Below are positions 46,661 through 57,429 of a DNA stretch of 64,000 nucleotides, in pieces. Source of the DNA: Isoetes taiwanensis (lineage: Eukaryota > Streptophyta > Lycopodiopsida > Isoetales > Isoetaceae); NCBI GenBank assembly GCA_021234155.1, contig JAJEKV010000002.1, positions 21,171,726 through 21,235,725 on the forward strand, read 5' to 3'. The position numbers and the translations under genes are program-made. The number at the start of each line of letters is the position of its first letter. The stretch's first letter is position 1. Below the pieces are notes generated by a model. That model was not told the origin of the DNA, did not search any database, and saw only the letters and a list, made by a program, of their open reading frames with translations.

Positions 46661-47638
46661 TTTTTTTTTGGAAGAATATAAGAATATATTAAACCACTAG
46701 AATGCGATCAAGTACAATGATAAGTGTGGTGCTAAGAAATGAAGCGCCCATCATGATCCACAATCTGTAGGAATGTCGACCAAATTTCCCGCTTAACTAT
46801 GCCAGACAAGCTTGAGACTTGGTAAGCCTGCCACAACTTATGCCTCAAGATCAGAACCAACCGAAAAGGGCTAAGCACTGCATTCTGAAAGACCTTCGCT
46901 CTCCGTCTTTTCCAAATCAGCCACAAAAGCCAAGCTCTGCATAAATGAAGCGCCTGCCGCTTGGCCACTGCCCACTTGCTAGGAAGGACTCCCAAGAGAA
47001 TCTTCTGACTGCACAGTGAAGTCCCAAAGAGGGCTCTCACCTATGACCAAGCTGTCCCTACCTCTGTGCATAGGACAAAGCAGTGCTCAATGGTCTCACG
47101 TCGCCTCCCACACAACGGGCATGTTTCCACTACATGAGGCTTGAACCTGTGGACTCGGAGATTCACCCTGCGGCTACGGTGCAAGATCTGCCACAAAAGG
47201 GTACGGATTTTAGGGGGAGACAGTGTATTCCATGCCCACGTCCACATGGCGGGCCACTTACTCCCTGGAAGCTTAAGCGACCACTTATCCGAAGGCGGCA
47301 ACGTGTCCTGAAGCGCTAGGAGCCCATAAGCCGATGCTACAAACTGAGATGCATCAAGTCCACTATGCGACTTCCAAACGCGATTGACTTGAGAAGACAA
47401 TTGCAATGGAATAGCATTGGCAATTCTGGCCCAAGTCCGTATGTCCCACTGCCGAAGGCCAAATCTTTCCCTAAAAAACTCCCACGGCGCCAGATGACCC
47501 TCCCAATACCAGTCACGGATGGATGTTACCCCTGCAGCAATCCATCGGCGCTGAGTACCTGGGTATAGGGAAGAGGCCAAGGGAGATGCAGAGTCCAAGG
47601 GTACCCAGAGAAAGGGCGATGAGGCTACCATACACCTG
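46661..47638 (-). mobile_element. 5'-truncated L1-type LINE (978 bp)
   Basis: The minus strand carries the end of an ORF2: SSPFLWVPLDS at the truncated 5' end, WAWNTLSPPKIRTLLWQILH, the zinc motif CPLCGRRRETIEHCFVLC, one in-frame TAG at 47,041, then LFGTSLCSQKILLGVLP and LLWLIWKRRRAKVFQ. A tail of at least nine A ends at 46,661. Perfect 15-bp duplications flank it. It resembles the C-terminus of the LINE at 1.1-2.1 kb throughout (for instance ..LFG.SL.SQ..LLG..P..W), so it is a relative in the same group. Confidence 0.92.
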
Positions 47639-47653
47639 CTGAATAAGGAACTT
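47639..47653. repeat. Target-site duplication of the second LINE, right
   Basis: CTGAATAAGGAACTT, the second copy of the 15-bp duplication. Confidence 0.9.
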
Positions 47654-47939
47654 GGTCAGCATCTCGTTTAATGTATTTCAATGGCAGCTTCTCTATAGGA
47701 ATATTAACCTGCTGCTTAAAGTCCTTTCTCTGCTGATCAAACCTGCGCCTAGCCCATGCATTAACAGACTTTGAATGATCTATTCCACAATTCAATGCCT
47801 CAGAAAGTAATATCTTCATCAAGTGGCAGCCAGTCATCCTTCGTGTCATACTCTTCACAATCACTCTCGTTATCATCAGACAACTGTGCTAAAATCTGCT
47901 CAGTCTCTTCAAAAGAGACATCATCATTTGTCATGCCTA

Positions 47940-48650
47940 GAGAACAAAGGTAAATGACAGTTGTGAAGGGCCTGGATTCTAAGCCTTTCTACTCAACAAC
48001 AAAAACAAACATAGATCCATCTTGAAACTAATCAAAAAAAGCTAAGATTCGCCTCACATTCTAAATTACACCTATGGAAATTTGGGCTTAAGGGCTACCC
48101 TGCTCTGAATTCGGCCAGTAAAGGTAATTCGCTAAGATCGGACAAAGATCACCAAATATCACCAAAGATCGGATAAACTCAGTCAAAAATCACCAAAGTC
48201 GTCCAAAGATCTAAACACGGCCCCAAAACTCGCTAAGATTAGCCAGAGATCCCTTAAGACCAAAGATAAGTAAGAATCGGCCCCAAATGACAAAAAATCG
48301 GCCAACAAACCTTACAGTAAGGACCGGCCAATAAATTCTTTAGTAAAGGTTGCCAAGATCCTAGCAAACAAGCCCCATAGCCATGCAAGCATCATCGAAG
48401 AAGAAATTAACAAATTTCTGCACAAATCAGTAAAGTAGTCACCATTGCCATCATTTACAGGCCTACGAACACTCTAACGCACCTTCCCATCGTTTACAGG
48501 CCAAGCGCCATCACCGGAGCTCCAGCAAGATGTCTGCATCTGCCATAGCCAGGAACTTTACCAAACAAATGAAAAAAAAAAAGAACACTATAAACTTGGA
48601 TGACGTGGTCGTGACAGTGCGTTATATATAATCCCAGCTGGCGTGGTATT
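47940..48650. other. Intergenic DNA with degenerate CACCAAAGATCGG-type repeats
   Basis: Between 48,120 and 48,320 short words such as AAGATC, CACCAAA and CGGCC(C/A)AA recur irregularly. No gene seen. Confidence 0.45.
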
Positions 48651-48656
48651 ATGCAC

Positions 48657-48750
48657 GGGAAAATCTCCCCCTCGGATATTCTGGAATATAATTTGCGAGG
48701 CGGCATTGCCTCACAGATTATATTCCAATATACGAGGGGGATATTTTCCC
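48657..48750. repeat. 94-bp imperfect inverted repeat (foldback)
   Basis: GGGAAAATCTCCCCCTCGGA..ATTCTGGAATATAAT pairs with ATTATATTCCAATAT..GAGGGGGATATTTTCCC: arms of about 44 bases with a few mismatches around a GGCGGCATTGCC centre. It looks like a small foldback element or MITE end pair. Confidence 0.8.
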
Positions 48751-49092
48751 TATATTTAAATTGGCACTATTCTTTCTTTTGTACCATATACATTATCTTT
48801 TGCATCGAGTTGAATGAAAGAGATGTTCACGGCCGCCTGATAAATTTCTTGTACAATTGATTAAATCTTGCTATTTAAATTTTAAAAATTAGAAGTACCT
48901 TTACGTCGCCTCGCGGATTATATTCCAGAATATCTGAGGGGAAGATTTTTCGTTATACTTAAATTGGCACTATTCTTTCTTTTGCACCGAGTTGAACAAA
49001 AGAGATGTTCATGGCCGCTGATAAATTTCTTGTACAATTTATTATAAATCTTGCTATCTAAATTTAAAAAAATTAGAAGTACCTTTACGTGA
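48709..49092. repeat. Tandem duplication of about 195 bp
   Basis: CCTC.C.GATTATATTCCA.AATAT...GAGG at about 48,709 and 48,905 start two direct copies, both ending TTAGAAGTACCTTTACGT (48,904 and 49,092). The second copy lacks about 22 bases and the first has the foldback arm at its start. Confidence 0.75.
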
Positions 49093-49500
49093 GGCCATAG
49101 GCCCATTAAATGTGACTATCTAAGTTCCAAAGTTTAGAAGATCCACTAAATGTGACATGTGAGTTGAGGACATAGGGCCCATTAAATGTGACTACCTAAG
49201 TTCGAAAATTTAGATCCACTAAATGTGACATCCATGGTCCAAAATCTACAGTTCATGGATTGTGTAGTCATAAGTTATGGTCATCTAGCATCATGGATTG
49301 TGTATTCATAAGTTATGGTGGCCATCTAGCGACATTAGAGCTGGTAATGAATATAGTGGTCCATTGAATTTGGTACATTTTAAGACTATTTACAAATGGG
49401 AATTTACAAATTCCCCTCCTATCATTTAATCATGCATATGACTAGCATGAAGGGAGGGGTCCTATACAAAGACTTGTCTTATTATATGTATCAAATTAGC
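49093..49500. repeat. Short tandem repeats downstream of AMT2
   Basis: GGCCCATTAAATGTGACTA(T/C)CTAAGTTC occurs twice (about 49,100 and 49,167), GATCCACTAAATGTGACAT twice, and CATGGATTGTGTA(G/T)TCATAAGTTATGG twice. No ORF. The region lies just 3' of the transporter gene. Confidence 0.6.
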
Positions 49501-49501
49501 C

Positions 49502-51284
49502 CTATACCACAAGGGGAGAGGTTTGATGACTAGTAGGGTCAGCATGCTTGGAATAATCAAAGGTTTCGCCATCACCCCACAAAGCATAGGCTTCTTCTCC
49601 ATGCACAGCATCATCACCCACAAGCAACTCTTCATCAGGCATCCTCAAGGGCACCACCAATCTTATTACAACTAGAATTATACTTGTCACCACAACATTC
49701 CACCCTATTACAAACAGAGCACCTGCAATCTGTTTGCCTAGTTGAGCCCCTCCTACTCCTCCATAGATTGCACCCCTGGACCCTGACACTACTAGAAAAT
49801 AGCTACTCAGTGTTGGGTGTGCAAAGAGCCCTGTTAATACTCCTCCTAACGTTCCCGCCACCGCGTGAGTGTGGAAAACTCCTAGTGTATCATCCACTGA
49901 CTGTAGTAGTTTGGACTTCTTGTGAATTACCATCATGGTGAACCATGGTATGCTTCCTGAGCAAATCCCCATCACAATTGCTGCCCATCCTTGCACTAGA
50001 CCTGTTTGATCATGCAGCACTTTCACCATTAGCATACTGATCTCGGTTTAGACATTGCCTTTACTAATAGAAGTTAATCTTAGACATTTCTTAACTACTA
50101 AATAGTTGTCAAGAGTTAATCCACTATAGATAGAAATCGATGGTACTGTCTTGACATAAGATAGCTAAATAATCTGCCCTCAACAAGGTTTTATGTTAAT
50201 ACAACCTGCCCCTGGTGTTATTGCCACAAGTCCTGTGATCATGCCCTGCACTGCCCCAATTACAGAGGGTTTCTTGAAGACCATGACATCCAAAATTGTC
50301 CATGTGAGCAGGCTTGTAGCTGCACACACATTAGTATTCAGAACTGCCATGGATGCGTCGATGTTCGCAGCATATGGATCCCCTCCATTAAATCCTGCCC
50401 AGCCAAGCCACAGCAGACCAGCTCCTGCAAGAGTGAGCAGAATATTGTTTGGAACAAATCTTTCTCTGTCTCTATTCATTCTTGGACCAACCTGTTAAAG
50501 AAGACCAAATGGAATTAAGCTAAGAAAACTCCTTAACAGGTTCAGACCATGTTTAAGGACAAATACAGTATAGGAACAAAGACCATGTACAAAAAAAATC
50601 CAATACATATGCTCTAAGAAATATTCATACCCAATAAGCAGCAGTTATCCCTGCAATTCCTGAAGAGAGGTGAATAACATAGCCACCAGAATAATCTATG
50701 ACTCCCCAATGGAACAAAAATCCTCCACCCCATAAGCTGAAAGCACCAACTGTGTAAGAAAAAGTAAGCCAAAGGGGCACAAACAACATCCAAGCCCTAA
50801 AATTCATCCTCCCGATGACAGATCCGGCTATTAGAACCAGAGTAATGGCTGCAAAGACAAACTGAAAATAAACCATGGTGGCCATGGGATAGAAGGGCGT
50901 GACCATGGGAGTTTCCAGGCTTCCATCCTTGTGGTAATGGGTTGAAGCCGGAAGAGCTGCTTGCTGCATCAAATATTTCTGACCTAGGGCAGGCCCTGCT
51001 TTGCCCCAGAAAGGCAAAAGCTTGTCCCCAAAGGCCATCTTGTACGCCCATGTAACCCAGCAGATTAGCACTGCCGCAAATGCATAGAAGGCCATGAAGG
51101 CAGAATTGACAGCCCATTTTTTCTTCACAATGCTGCCATACAAAATAACCAGACCTGGGACGCTCTGTAAACCCACCAGGGTTGCAGCGACCATCTGCCA
51201 TGCATTGTCGCCCTTATTGAGCCATTCCGGCGACGCTGCTGATACGTTGTATGCAGAGGGGAGTTGGGTTCCATTGCTCGACAT
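49502..51284 (-). CDS. AMT2: AMT2-type ammonium transporter, complete
   Basis: Three exons on the minus strand: 51,284-50,631, 50,491-50,206 and 50,001-49,502, with GT..AG introns in phases 0 and 1, giving 479 residues, the normal length for plant AMT2. Membrane transporters of this family (AMT/MEP/Rh) carry ammonium across the plasma membrane. Recognised segments: [20 protein letters not shown] at the N-terminus, [40 protein letters not shown], the signature [13 protein letters not shown] with the first pore His, [16 protein letters not shown] across the exon 2/3 junction, [14 protein letters not shown] with the second pore His, and the C-terminal [17 protein letters not shown] that couples the subunits of the trimer. 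No lesions. The AMT2 assignment over AMT1 comes from the intron-containing gene, KKKWAVNS and [12 protein letters not shown] second AMT2 lies 11 kb away in the opposite orientation. Confidence 0.96.
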
Positions 51285-51690
51285 TTACCTTCCAATGTAT
51301 GGTTTGACCCAAAAAACTCTACATCCAATACTACTCTTAAAAGCGCATGGGCTTTGACTTGGTCTTTCCACATTCAACCTCTCATTCTTCAATGATCCCT
51401 ATGCAATGCAACTTCCTTCCCATCCATATCTTTCAAGGCCCAGGCCTTCTGGCCTTTGCTTCAAGCTTTTGTCTAAAGATGGAAACGAATCTACCTCGCA
51501 ATTCTAGAATGCTTGTAGCCTTAGCCTACCCTCCTTGACTATGGGAACAATTCCATCCACCCCAGCCTCGCAAGATAACGACATGATCTTTGAAAGTAAC
51601 CCCACTTGGAGAGCATTCTTTGACTAAATATCTAGTTTCAAGCAATATCTAGAATTTCTAACCTAAAGGTGTGCCAACCTGATTGTGAAT
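51285..51690. other. Immediate upstream region of the first AMT2 gene
   Basis: About 400 bases before the 838-bp tandem repeats. No clear TATA box or other site could be assigned. Confidence 0.4.
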
Positions 51691-52321
51691 GCAATAAAGT
51701 CTTAGCATCGATTTACAGCCATTGTATCCACACCTTTAAGTAGGATCCTTCAAGGTAAATGGAGCAAACACTTAAGAATTGGTGATTATTCAAAATGACT
51801 ATGTAGGACTAAACATTTGCACAAATGAAAGTGAGAAATATGTTTATCTTGAAATAGAATGACCATTACACGTCGTAACATTTGCCACTTGAAGATTACC
51901 AAAGGTTTCAGCCCTGTCAAGTTTACACGAATACTTAGAGGGAGGCACCATATGTCATATGTCTTATTGGATGTCACCAACGGGATATGATGTAAAAATT
52001 GATGTTCATACATCCATTTCTTATATCCCTCTCTCTCTCTAGGACCCCACTTACAGTATCTCAACAACGAGGGAAGGAGGCTGTGTTTTGTCACAGGCAT
52101 GAAGTTTTGGCATATCGCATATTCACGCAACTGTATACATTCAACAGAGGTTGGAAGCACTCGTATCAATTTTATAGAAACACTAGGAAAAGTGTCCAGC
52201 CTTATTGGGCTTTTCGTCTAGCTTTAATTCAAAATTAATTAATATATAGTTGAGAAAGTCTAGATGGGCATATATGGTCATCTGTTATAAATTGAAGTTT
52301 TGAAATTGTCATTATAAACTG

Positions 52322-52380
52322 CTAGAAACATGCTCGACGATGTTGGGTAGAAATGCGCCAACGATGTCGGGCATTCTTCC
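52322..52380 (-). mobile_element. Helitron-like ends in tandem, copy 1
   Basis: CTAG at 52,322, then GAAACATGCTCGACGATGTTGGG and GAAATGCGCCAACGATGTCGGG: two versions of the CTAG/GAAAC.TG..C..CGATG..GGG terminus seen at 26,396, placed end to end. On the minus strand each resembles a stem followed by a CTAG-type 3' end. The stems have decayed. Confidence 0.4.
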
Positions 52381-53172
52381 TGGATGTATCCAATGGGTTT
52401 AGTATAATTAGATTTTACAGATGAAATATAATATATTGTAGATAGAGTTTTTTTGTTATCTTAGGTATATTTGATTTGAGCATTCATATACGAGATTGTC
52501 TAGTTGAAGTTATATTACGCCTAATGTGGCAATAAAGTCTTAGTATCAATTTATAGCCGTTGTATCCACGCCTTTAAGTAGGATCATTTTGCATGGCCCA
52601 CTTCAAGGTAAATGGAGCAAACAATTAAGAATTGGTGATTTTCCAAAATGACTATGTAGGATTAAAGATTTGCACAAATGAAAGTAAGAAATATGTTTAT
52701 CTTGAAATAGAATGACCATTACACGTCGTAATCTTTGCCACTTGAAGATTACCAAAGGTTTCAGCTTTGTCAAGTTTATAGGAATACTTAGAGAGAGGCA
52801 CCATATGTCATATGTCTTGTTGGATGTCACCAACGGGATATGATGTAAAAACTAATGTTCATACATCCATTTCTTATATCCCTCTTTATCTAGGATCCCG
52901 CTTATAGTATCTCAACAAAGAGGGAAGGAGGGTGTGTTTTGTCACGGGCATGAAGTTTTGGCATATCGCATAGTCACACAACTGTAATCATTCAACAGAG
53001 GTTGGAAGCACTCGTATCAATTTTATAGAAACACTAGGAAAAGTGCCCAGACTTAGTGGGCTTTTCATCGGACTTTAATTCAAAATGACTTAATATATAG
53101 TTAAGAAAGCCTAGATGGGTGTATATGGTCATCTGTTATAAATTGAAGTTTTGAAATTGTCATTATAAACTG

Positions 53173-53228
53173 CTAGAAACATGCTCGACGATGTTGGGTA
53201 GAAATGCGCCAACGATGTCGGGTCTTCC
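53173..53228 (-). mobile_element. Helitron-like ends in tandem, copy 2
   Basis: The same double terminus as 52,322-52,380, carried by the second 838-bp unit, with CTAG at 53,173. Confidence 0.4.
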
Positions 53229-53449
53229 TGGATGTATCCAATGGGTTTAGTATAATTAGATTTTGCAGATGAAATAGAATATATTGTAGATAGAGGTTTT
53301 TTGTTGTCTTAGGCATATTTGATTTGGGCATTCATGTGCCAGTTTGTCTAGTTGACCCGTTGCAATCAATGTACAAAAATTTAAACATGTGATTGTGGTT
53401 GTGTTGCGTGCCAAGATATAATACGCCTAATGTGGCTAAAATAAAGAAT

Positions 53450-54240
53450 GTGTCAACTTTTGTCTTTGACGTGATGCTAAAAAGGAAAGGAGGTGTGAAT
53501 GTGAGGGCATTATTGCACGTGTTGTATTGATTTGCTATGCAATACAAATGCAAAAGATTCTAGCTATATAGATGAAATGCATCATGATATAGAATAGATA
53601 GAAATATTAGCATATTCCATCTTGACTGAGGCCTTGATTGCATACACAAATCCATCCATGTTCTGTTCATGGTGAGTTGGAAATATTAATTGTAAGCCTA
53701 TTAGTTACGATACATAACTCATTTCAAGGAAGTTATAACTTGTAACATATGAAGATCGTGATAGATAACTTTTTGAAATTCATATACATTTCTTGAAGGT
53801 ATTGTGATTTGAATGTCTTAAGAGCCATGGTCCTCAACGTCAGCTCTATATGCAAGAACATGGCTCCAAAATGAAGGTGCATCATGCATGAAAACAATAT
53901 TTGTAGATGAGAACAAAGGCAAAGGTCTGGTAGTTATTTTTTGATGAAGATGCACTATGTTGTGCATATTGGGTATAGGATGTGGTGTGCAGTACGCTGT
54001 GGTGTTCCAATTCGGCTGTCCCCCCTGTCCCCCCAAAATGTGGCATTGCATCCGTCACTTTTGTGGTATGAAAGTATAATTATGGCACCGCTCAACTGCC
54101 ATTATTTAAGAATGGAGTCCCAATTTGTGGGGGAAATTCTAATTTCAAATAAAATTCAAATTCCTATTCTTTGGCCCCTTCCTGTTCTTTGCCTACATCC
54201 TGTTCTTTGGCTCCCTCCCTGCTGCAAGCTCCAATCCATT
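53450..54240. other. Intergenic DNA before the transposase-like exon
   Basis: Open frames upstream of 54,247 are short. A C-rich run (TGTCCCCCCTGTCCCCCC) lies at about 54,018-54,036. No terminal repeat like that of the 12-kb transposon was found here. Confidence 0.45.
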
Positions 54241-54246
54241 GTGGAT

Positions 54247-54950
54247 ATGGATGTCAATGAGGTAATCTGTCCACAAACCGGCATTTCAGACAGGAGAAAA
54301 CGAAGAAGGACCAAGGAAGAAGAAATATTGAAGAAAAGATGCCAGAGGAAAAGAAGACGAGAAGAAAAATTGGAGCTTGCAGAATTGGCAGAAGGATCCA
54401 GTTCATCAAGAAGTGCAAGCAGTAAACACAGTATTATCCTTAATTTGCTAACGTTTTTCCATAAACAGACCAAAAGAATTGAGGAAACATTGGAAAATTT
54501 TATAGGTAAAGAATTAAAAGATTTAGAAGCCAAGAGCATCGTTATAAGGAGCCTCTGGGACTCCATGCAGACTGTCAAACTCTCTACCAGCAATGACTGC
54601 CTAGCAGCCAAGAATAGATGCCTTGCAATGTTCATTACCCGCGTCCGGGCGGATTCGAAACAAGTGACAAAATCAGCCAGGGAGATCTTGGAAAGGTATT
54701 AGGTGTTCACCCAAGAAACCTGCAAAAGGCAAAGAAAAAGAGGGAAGAGATCGATTACAATGGTGGGAAATGGATTTTTTACAAGAGGGCTAAAAGATTC
54801 GATGCAATTTCAAATGAACATATAGAAAAGATTCAAAAATTTTGGATTGAGAACACCAGAGTGTCTCCTAACACAAAGGATGTTAGAACTAGAAGATTGG
54901 AGAGAAATATAAGAGAAGAACATGCTGCCCAATATCTGGAGGAATCACAG
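54247..54950 (+). pseudogene. First exon of a second transposase-like gene
   Basis: From ATG 54,247: MDVNEVICPQTGISDRRKRR, a highly basic region (KRCQRKRRREEK), a serine-rich linker, then KLSTSNDCLAAKNRCLAMF. Near 54,640-54,690 the frame changes, and it continues LGKVLGVHPRNLQKAKKKRE, AKRFDAISNEHIEKIQKFWI and ENTRVSPNTKDVRTRRLERN, ending AAQYLEESQ at a GT donor (54,951). This aligns with exon 1 of the transposase at 12.3-14.28 kb in order and splice position (CHPRNL, ARFD, IQ.FW..NT.VSP, DVR.+R, QYL...Q|GT). The rest of the gene is absent. It shows what the interrupted part of the 12-kb gene should look like. Confidence 0.65.
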
Positions 54951-54959
54951 GTTAGTTTA

Positions 54960-55400
54960 TTTCTGTTATTCATGTTTTCTTAGTTATGGTGCTTAGTGTG
55001 GTAGTGCATGTGCTGGTTATTGTGTTGTACAGTGATTGTGGTGTACTGTCTACAACATATGAATTGTATGTAGTTGACTCTAGTCTGAAATGCAATATTT
55101 AATGTTTGGAATATTAGAACATGACAGAATTGAGTATTCCTTTACTGGGTGTGTGTACAATCTAAAAATATTTGAGAATGACAGATAACTAAATGATCCT
55201 AAGAAGTACAAATTTTTGCTGAATAAAGACAAATTTTTGTCAGATTCAAGTACAGCTCTGTTGGAAAGTATAATATATTAAAAAAAGGAGCATATCTTAC
55301 AAAATTTGGCTTTCCATTGAAAGCTCTGTACCCGAGAACTAAATTTACATGCATTTCCTAAGCAGCAGGAAATGCTGATATAACTGGTTCGACTTCTGGT
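54960..55400. other. AT-rich DNA after the transposase-like exon
   Basis: Expected to be the following intron, but no exon 2 homologue (AELYEQF..., cysteine-rich part) follows. Confidence 0.45.
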
Positions 55401-55410
55401 GCATCCAAAA

Positions 55411-55884
55411 TTACTGTTTCTGTACTAAAGCATCTAAGCTTTCTGCAGTCATCCAGAATTTAACAGGATCAGGTTTGCCAGTGCTTCCTGCATCCCCTGG
55501 TGGTAAGAACGCAATCGTGCCAGTAATTCCCGCTGTTGCTGACTCAGAGCGAGCGAGTGCAGATAACAAATATACTGGTTGCCTTTGCAGCAGCATGTAG
55601 CATAAGGTCATGGACCTTGTCTAAGAGCTCACTTCCGGTTAATCCGACTCCAAACATAGCCATTGAAGGCCCAGCATCCAGTCTGCTGTATGGGTTTAGG
55701 GTGGATTCGAATTCAGCAAAGAAGGTGGTTCTAGCATATCCACCTTCAGAGATTGGTCACGAGCCCTATTTAACATATGCCGAAGGGCCTCCTCGCTCAC
55801 CCGGGGTAGGCCATACCCGTATTGAGCTCTGAGCATCCCTACCATTGCCGGAATGAACTTGTTCGCTTGAGAATGAAACGCCAA
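55411..55884 (-). pseudogene. Coding-like relic of an unrecognised protein
   Basis: Three minus-strand frames follow each other without gaps: FHSQANKFIPAMVGMLRAQY and SEEALRHMLNRARDQSLKVD (55,884-55,696), then in another frame EFESTLNPYSRLDAGPSMAM and ELLDKVHDLMLHAAAKATSI (about 55,735-55,560), then ALARSESATAGITGTIAFLP and STGKPDPVKFWMTAESLDAL (55,611-55,411). The composition and the handover between frames look like one former exon with two indels. I cannot name the family. Confidence 0.45.
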
Positions 55885-57140
55885 AAATCAAACGCGGGAA
55901 CAGGATTTAGGACCCAGATCCTTTTCTAATACAAAATGCTTCAATCTTTTTTATTTTTTATTTCTTTACAAACCCAGAAATACAACATCTCACAAAATGG
56001 AACTATGGCTATCGACCCTTCGAAATGCAAATCATTGCCATAGACCAGTAGCTCCAACTCCGACACCCTGTTTGTGAGACTGCTGCAAATAACCACCCCA
56101 AAATGCATGAGGAAGGAATGTCCCATTCGCTGTTGCCCCAATTTCTGCCACATCATGTTCGAAACAATAATTATATAGGTCCTAAAAATAAAAACGTCAA
56201 GACTTGGTAATATACTTGTGAAAAAAAACTTCCCGCAAGATTCTTTATGAAATACCTTCATCTTGCAAATACTTCATGAGAGACAGATGAAACTACTTAC
56301 TGACTTGGCATGCCAGAAGTGCATGTAACACAAACAATTACATGAACAAAAGCACATGCTACAGACAATTTGCCCATCTCTGCACATTCAGTAGACCTTA
56401 CATCTAGTTGTCAATGCAATATTGGCATCAATGCAAATTTTGATCCAATGGGAGAGTAGTTTTATGTTGACATTCTGCCATGTCATGTTATAGTTCAAAA
56501 ATATATATTTTTTTAGAAGACTTAGTTTCCTACTATCAATTCACAAGTCTGTGTCAGATAGATTGCAGCATTCAGAACCTACTAGGCAATAATGGGTTTG
56601 TGTTAATGAACAAAAAATAAGCAATTTTAACAATGGGTAGTCACGGCAAGGGGGGTTCACATAGTTTTGGTTGTACAAACCATGTGAGTGATCCGAAAGG
56701 GTTTGTTTTCCCCTTAAACTGTACATATACTCGTACTTAGGGGTAGCTTTTTGGGGTTTTTAGGGCAATTTTGGCACTGTATGTGGCTGGAAAGGGGGTT
56801 TTTGAAAAAATTCAAACACGTATACAAGGGGGTTTCTACCGACCCCTTGCACGCAGGTGGTATACCCCCCTATACACTAGGTGCATCCCCCGGGAGTCAC
56901 GGTTCCTGTCTCCTTCCATTGCTGGATCACAAAAAATGGAACCTTCCAAGAGTGGGAAACAAGATGGGAGAAATCGATCCTTAATAGCATTTATACCTGA
57001 AACAAGCTAATAAGTACTTTTACATGTTCTAGCAAGGAATGCCTTCATACATATCTACAAGGAAAGTAGCTACAAAAATGTTAAAGTTAAGAACACATAG
57101 ATATGCCCTTCTCCCTGAAACCTATTTAAATAAAATATTT
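55885..57140. other. Intergenic DNA, nothing recognised
   Basis: No supported gene. A GC-richer open stretch at 56,750-57,010 is short and without a known motif. Confidence 0.5.
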
Positions 57141-57146
57141 TTCGAC

Positions 57147-57422
57147 TTAGTTGCCCTTCTGGATAACTACACAACTTCTACATGCCTTCAATGAAGCAAC
57201 ATAAGTTGGCACATCTGGTATAAATACTTCATCTCGCATGTGCGGAAACAAATTCAGAGCCAGTTCACCCTTCCCACACTCAACATGCTCGAACGTCACA
57301 GTACTCCAAGCTGCAATATAATGATCCAGCATTTTGTCGAATACGAAACGAGCATGCACCAAGTTCTTACATTTAAACAAATGTTCGAGCATCTGGACTA
57401 GTCTCATTTTACATACATACAA
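57147..57422 (-). pseudogene. Pentatricopeptide-repeat (PPR) protein fragment
   Basis: The minus-strand frame reads LVHARFVFDKMLDHYIAAWS, then GELALNLFPHMRDEVFIPDV and PTYVASLKAC. This is the PPR pattern A..VFD.M....W...I...G....AL.LF..M...G..PD..TY...L.AC, about two repeats of the PLS class used by organelle RNA-editing and splicing factors. Several key positions are changed, there is no start, and nothing continues on either side, so it is a relic. Confidence 0.65.
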
Positions 57423-57429
57423 ATACCTA

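Larger units (their letters stand above)
45707..47936 (-). pseudogene. Unrecognised multi-exon gene split by a LINE
   Basis: Minus strand. A probable first coding exon starts at 47,934 (MTNDDVSFEETEQILAQLSD, very acidic), changes frame near 47,800, and continues SVNAWARRRFDQQRKDFKQQ and LPLKYIKRDADQVPYS to a CAG|GT donor at 46,646. Later exons: about 46,510-46,210 (QSHEAFIGIVKTSNKEENYG, KLPVITFSLESEILSDVDLN, then DRNEIGEIVKYGERNSKNYN), about 46,205-45,963 (KYDDEHFKKPVWMHEKDFVL, KHYIRHFP) and 45,893-45,707 (LDMRFPIGIHFHNKWLHTMA, KSGRVSLVTRLAAFDAPTTA, ending DIRV and a stop). The codons look real and the splice sites are good, so it was a gene, but I do not recognise the family. The LINE in its exon and two frame changes suggest it is dead. 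Confidence 0.6.
51691..53445. repeat. 838-bp tandem duplication upstream of AMT2
   Basis: GCAATAAAGTCTTAG begins copies at 51,691 and 52,529. The copies share their whole length with scattered substitutions (for instance CATCGATTTACAGCC against TATCAATTTATAGCC). The second copy has an extra CATTTTGCATGGCCC near its start and an insertion of about 60 bases at 53,355-53,415. Both contain Helitron-like end motifs. Confidence 0.85.
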
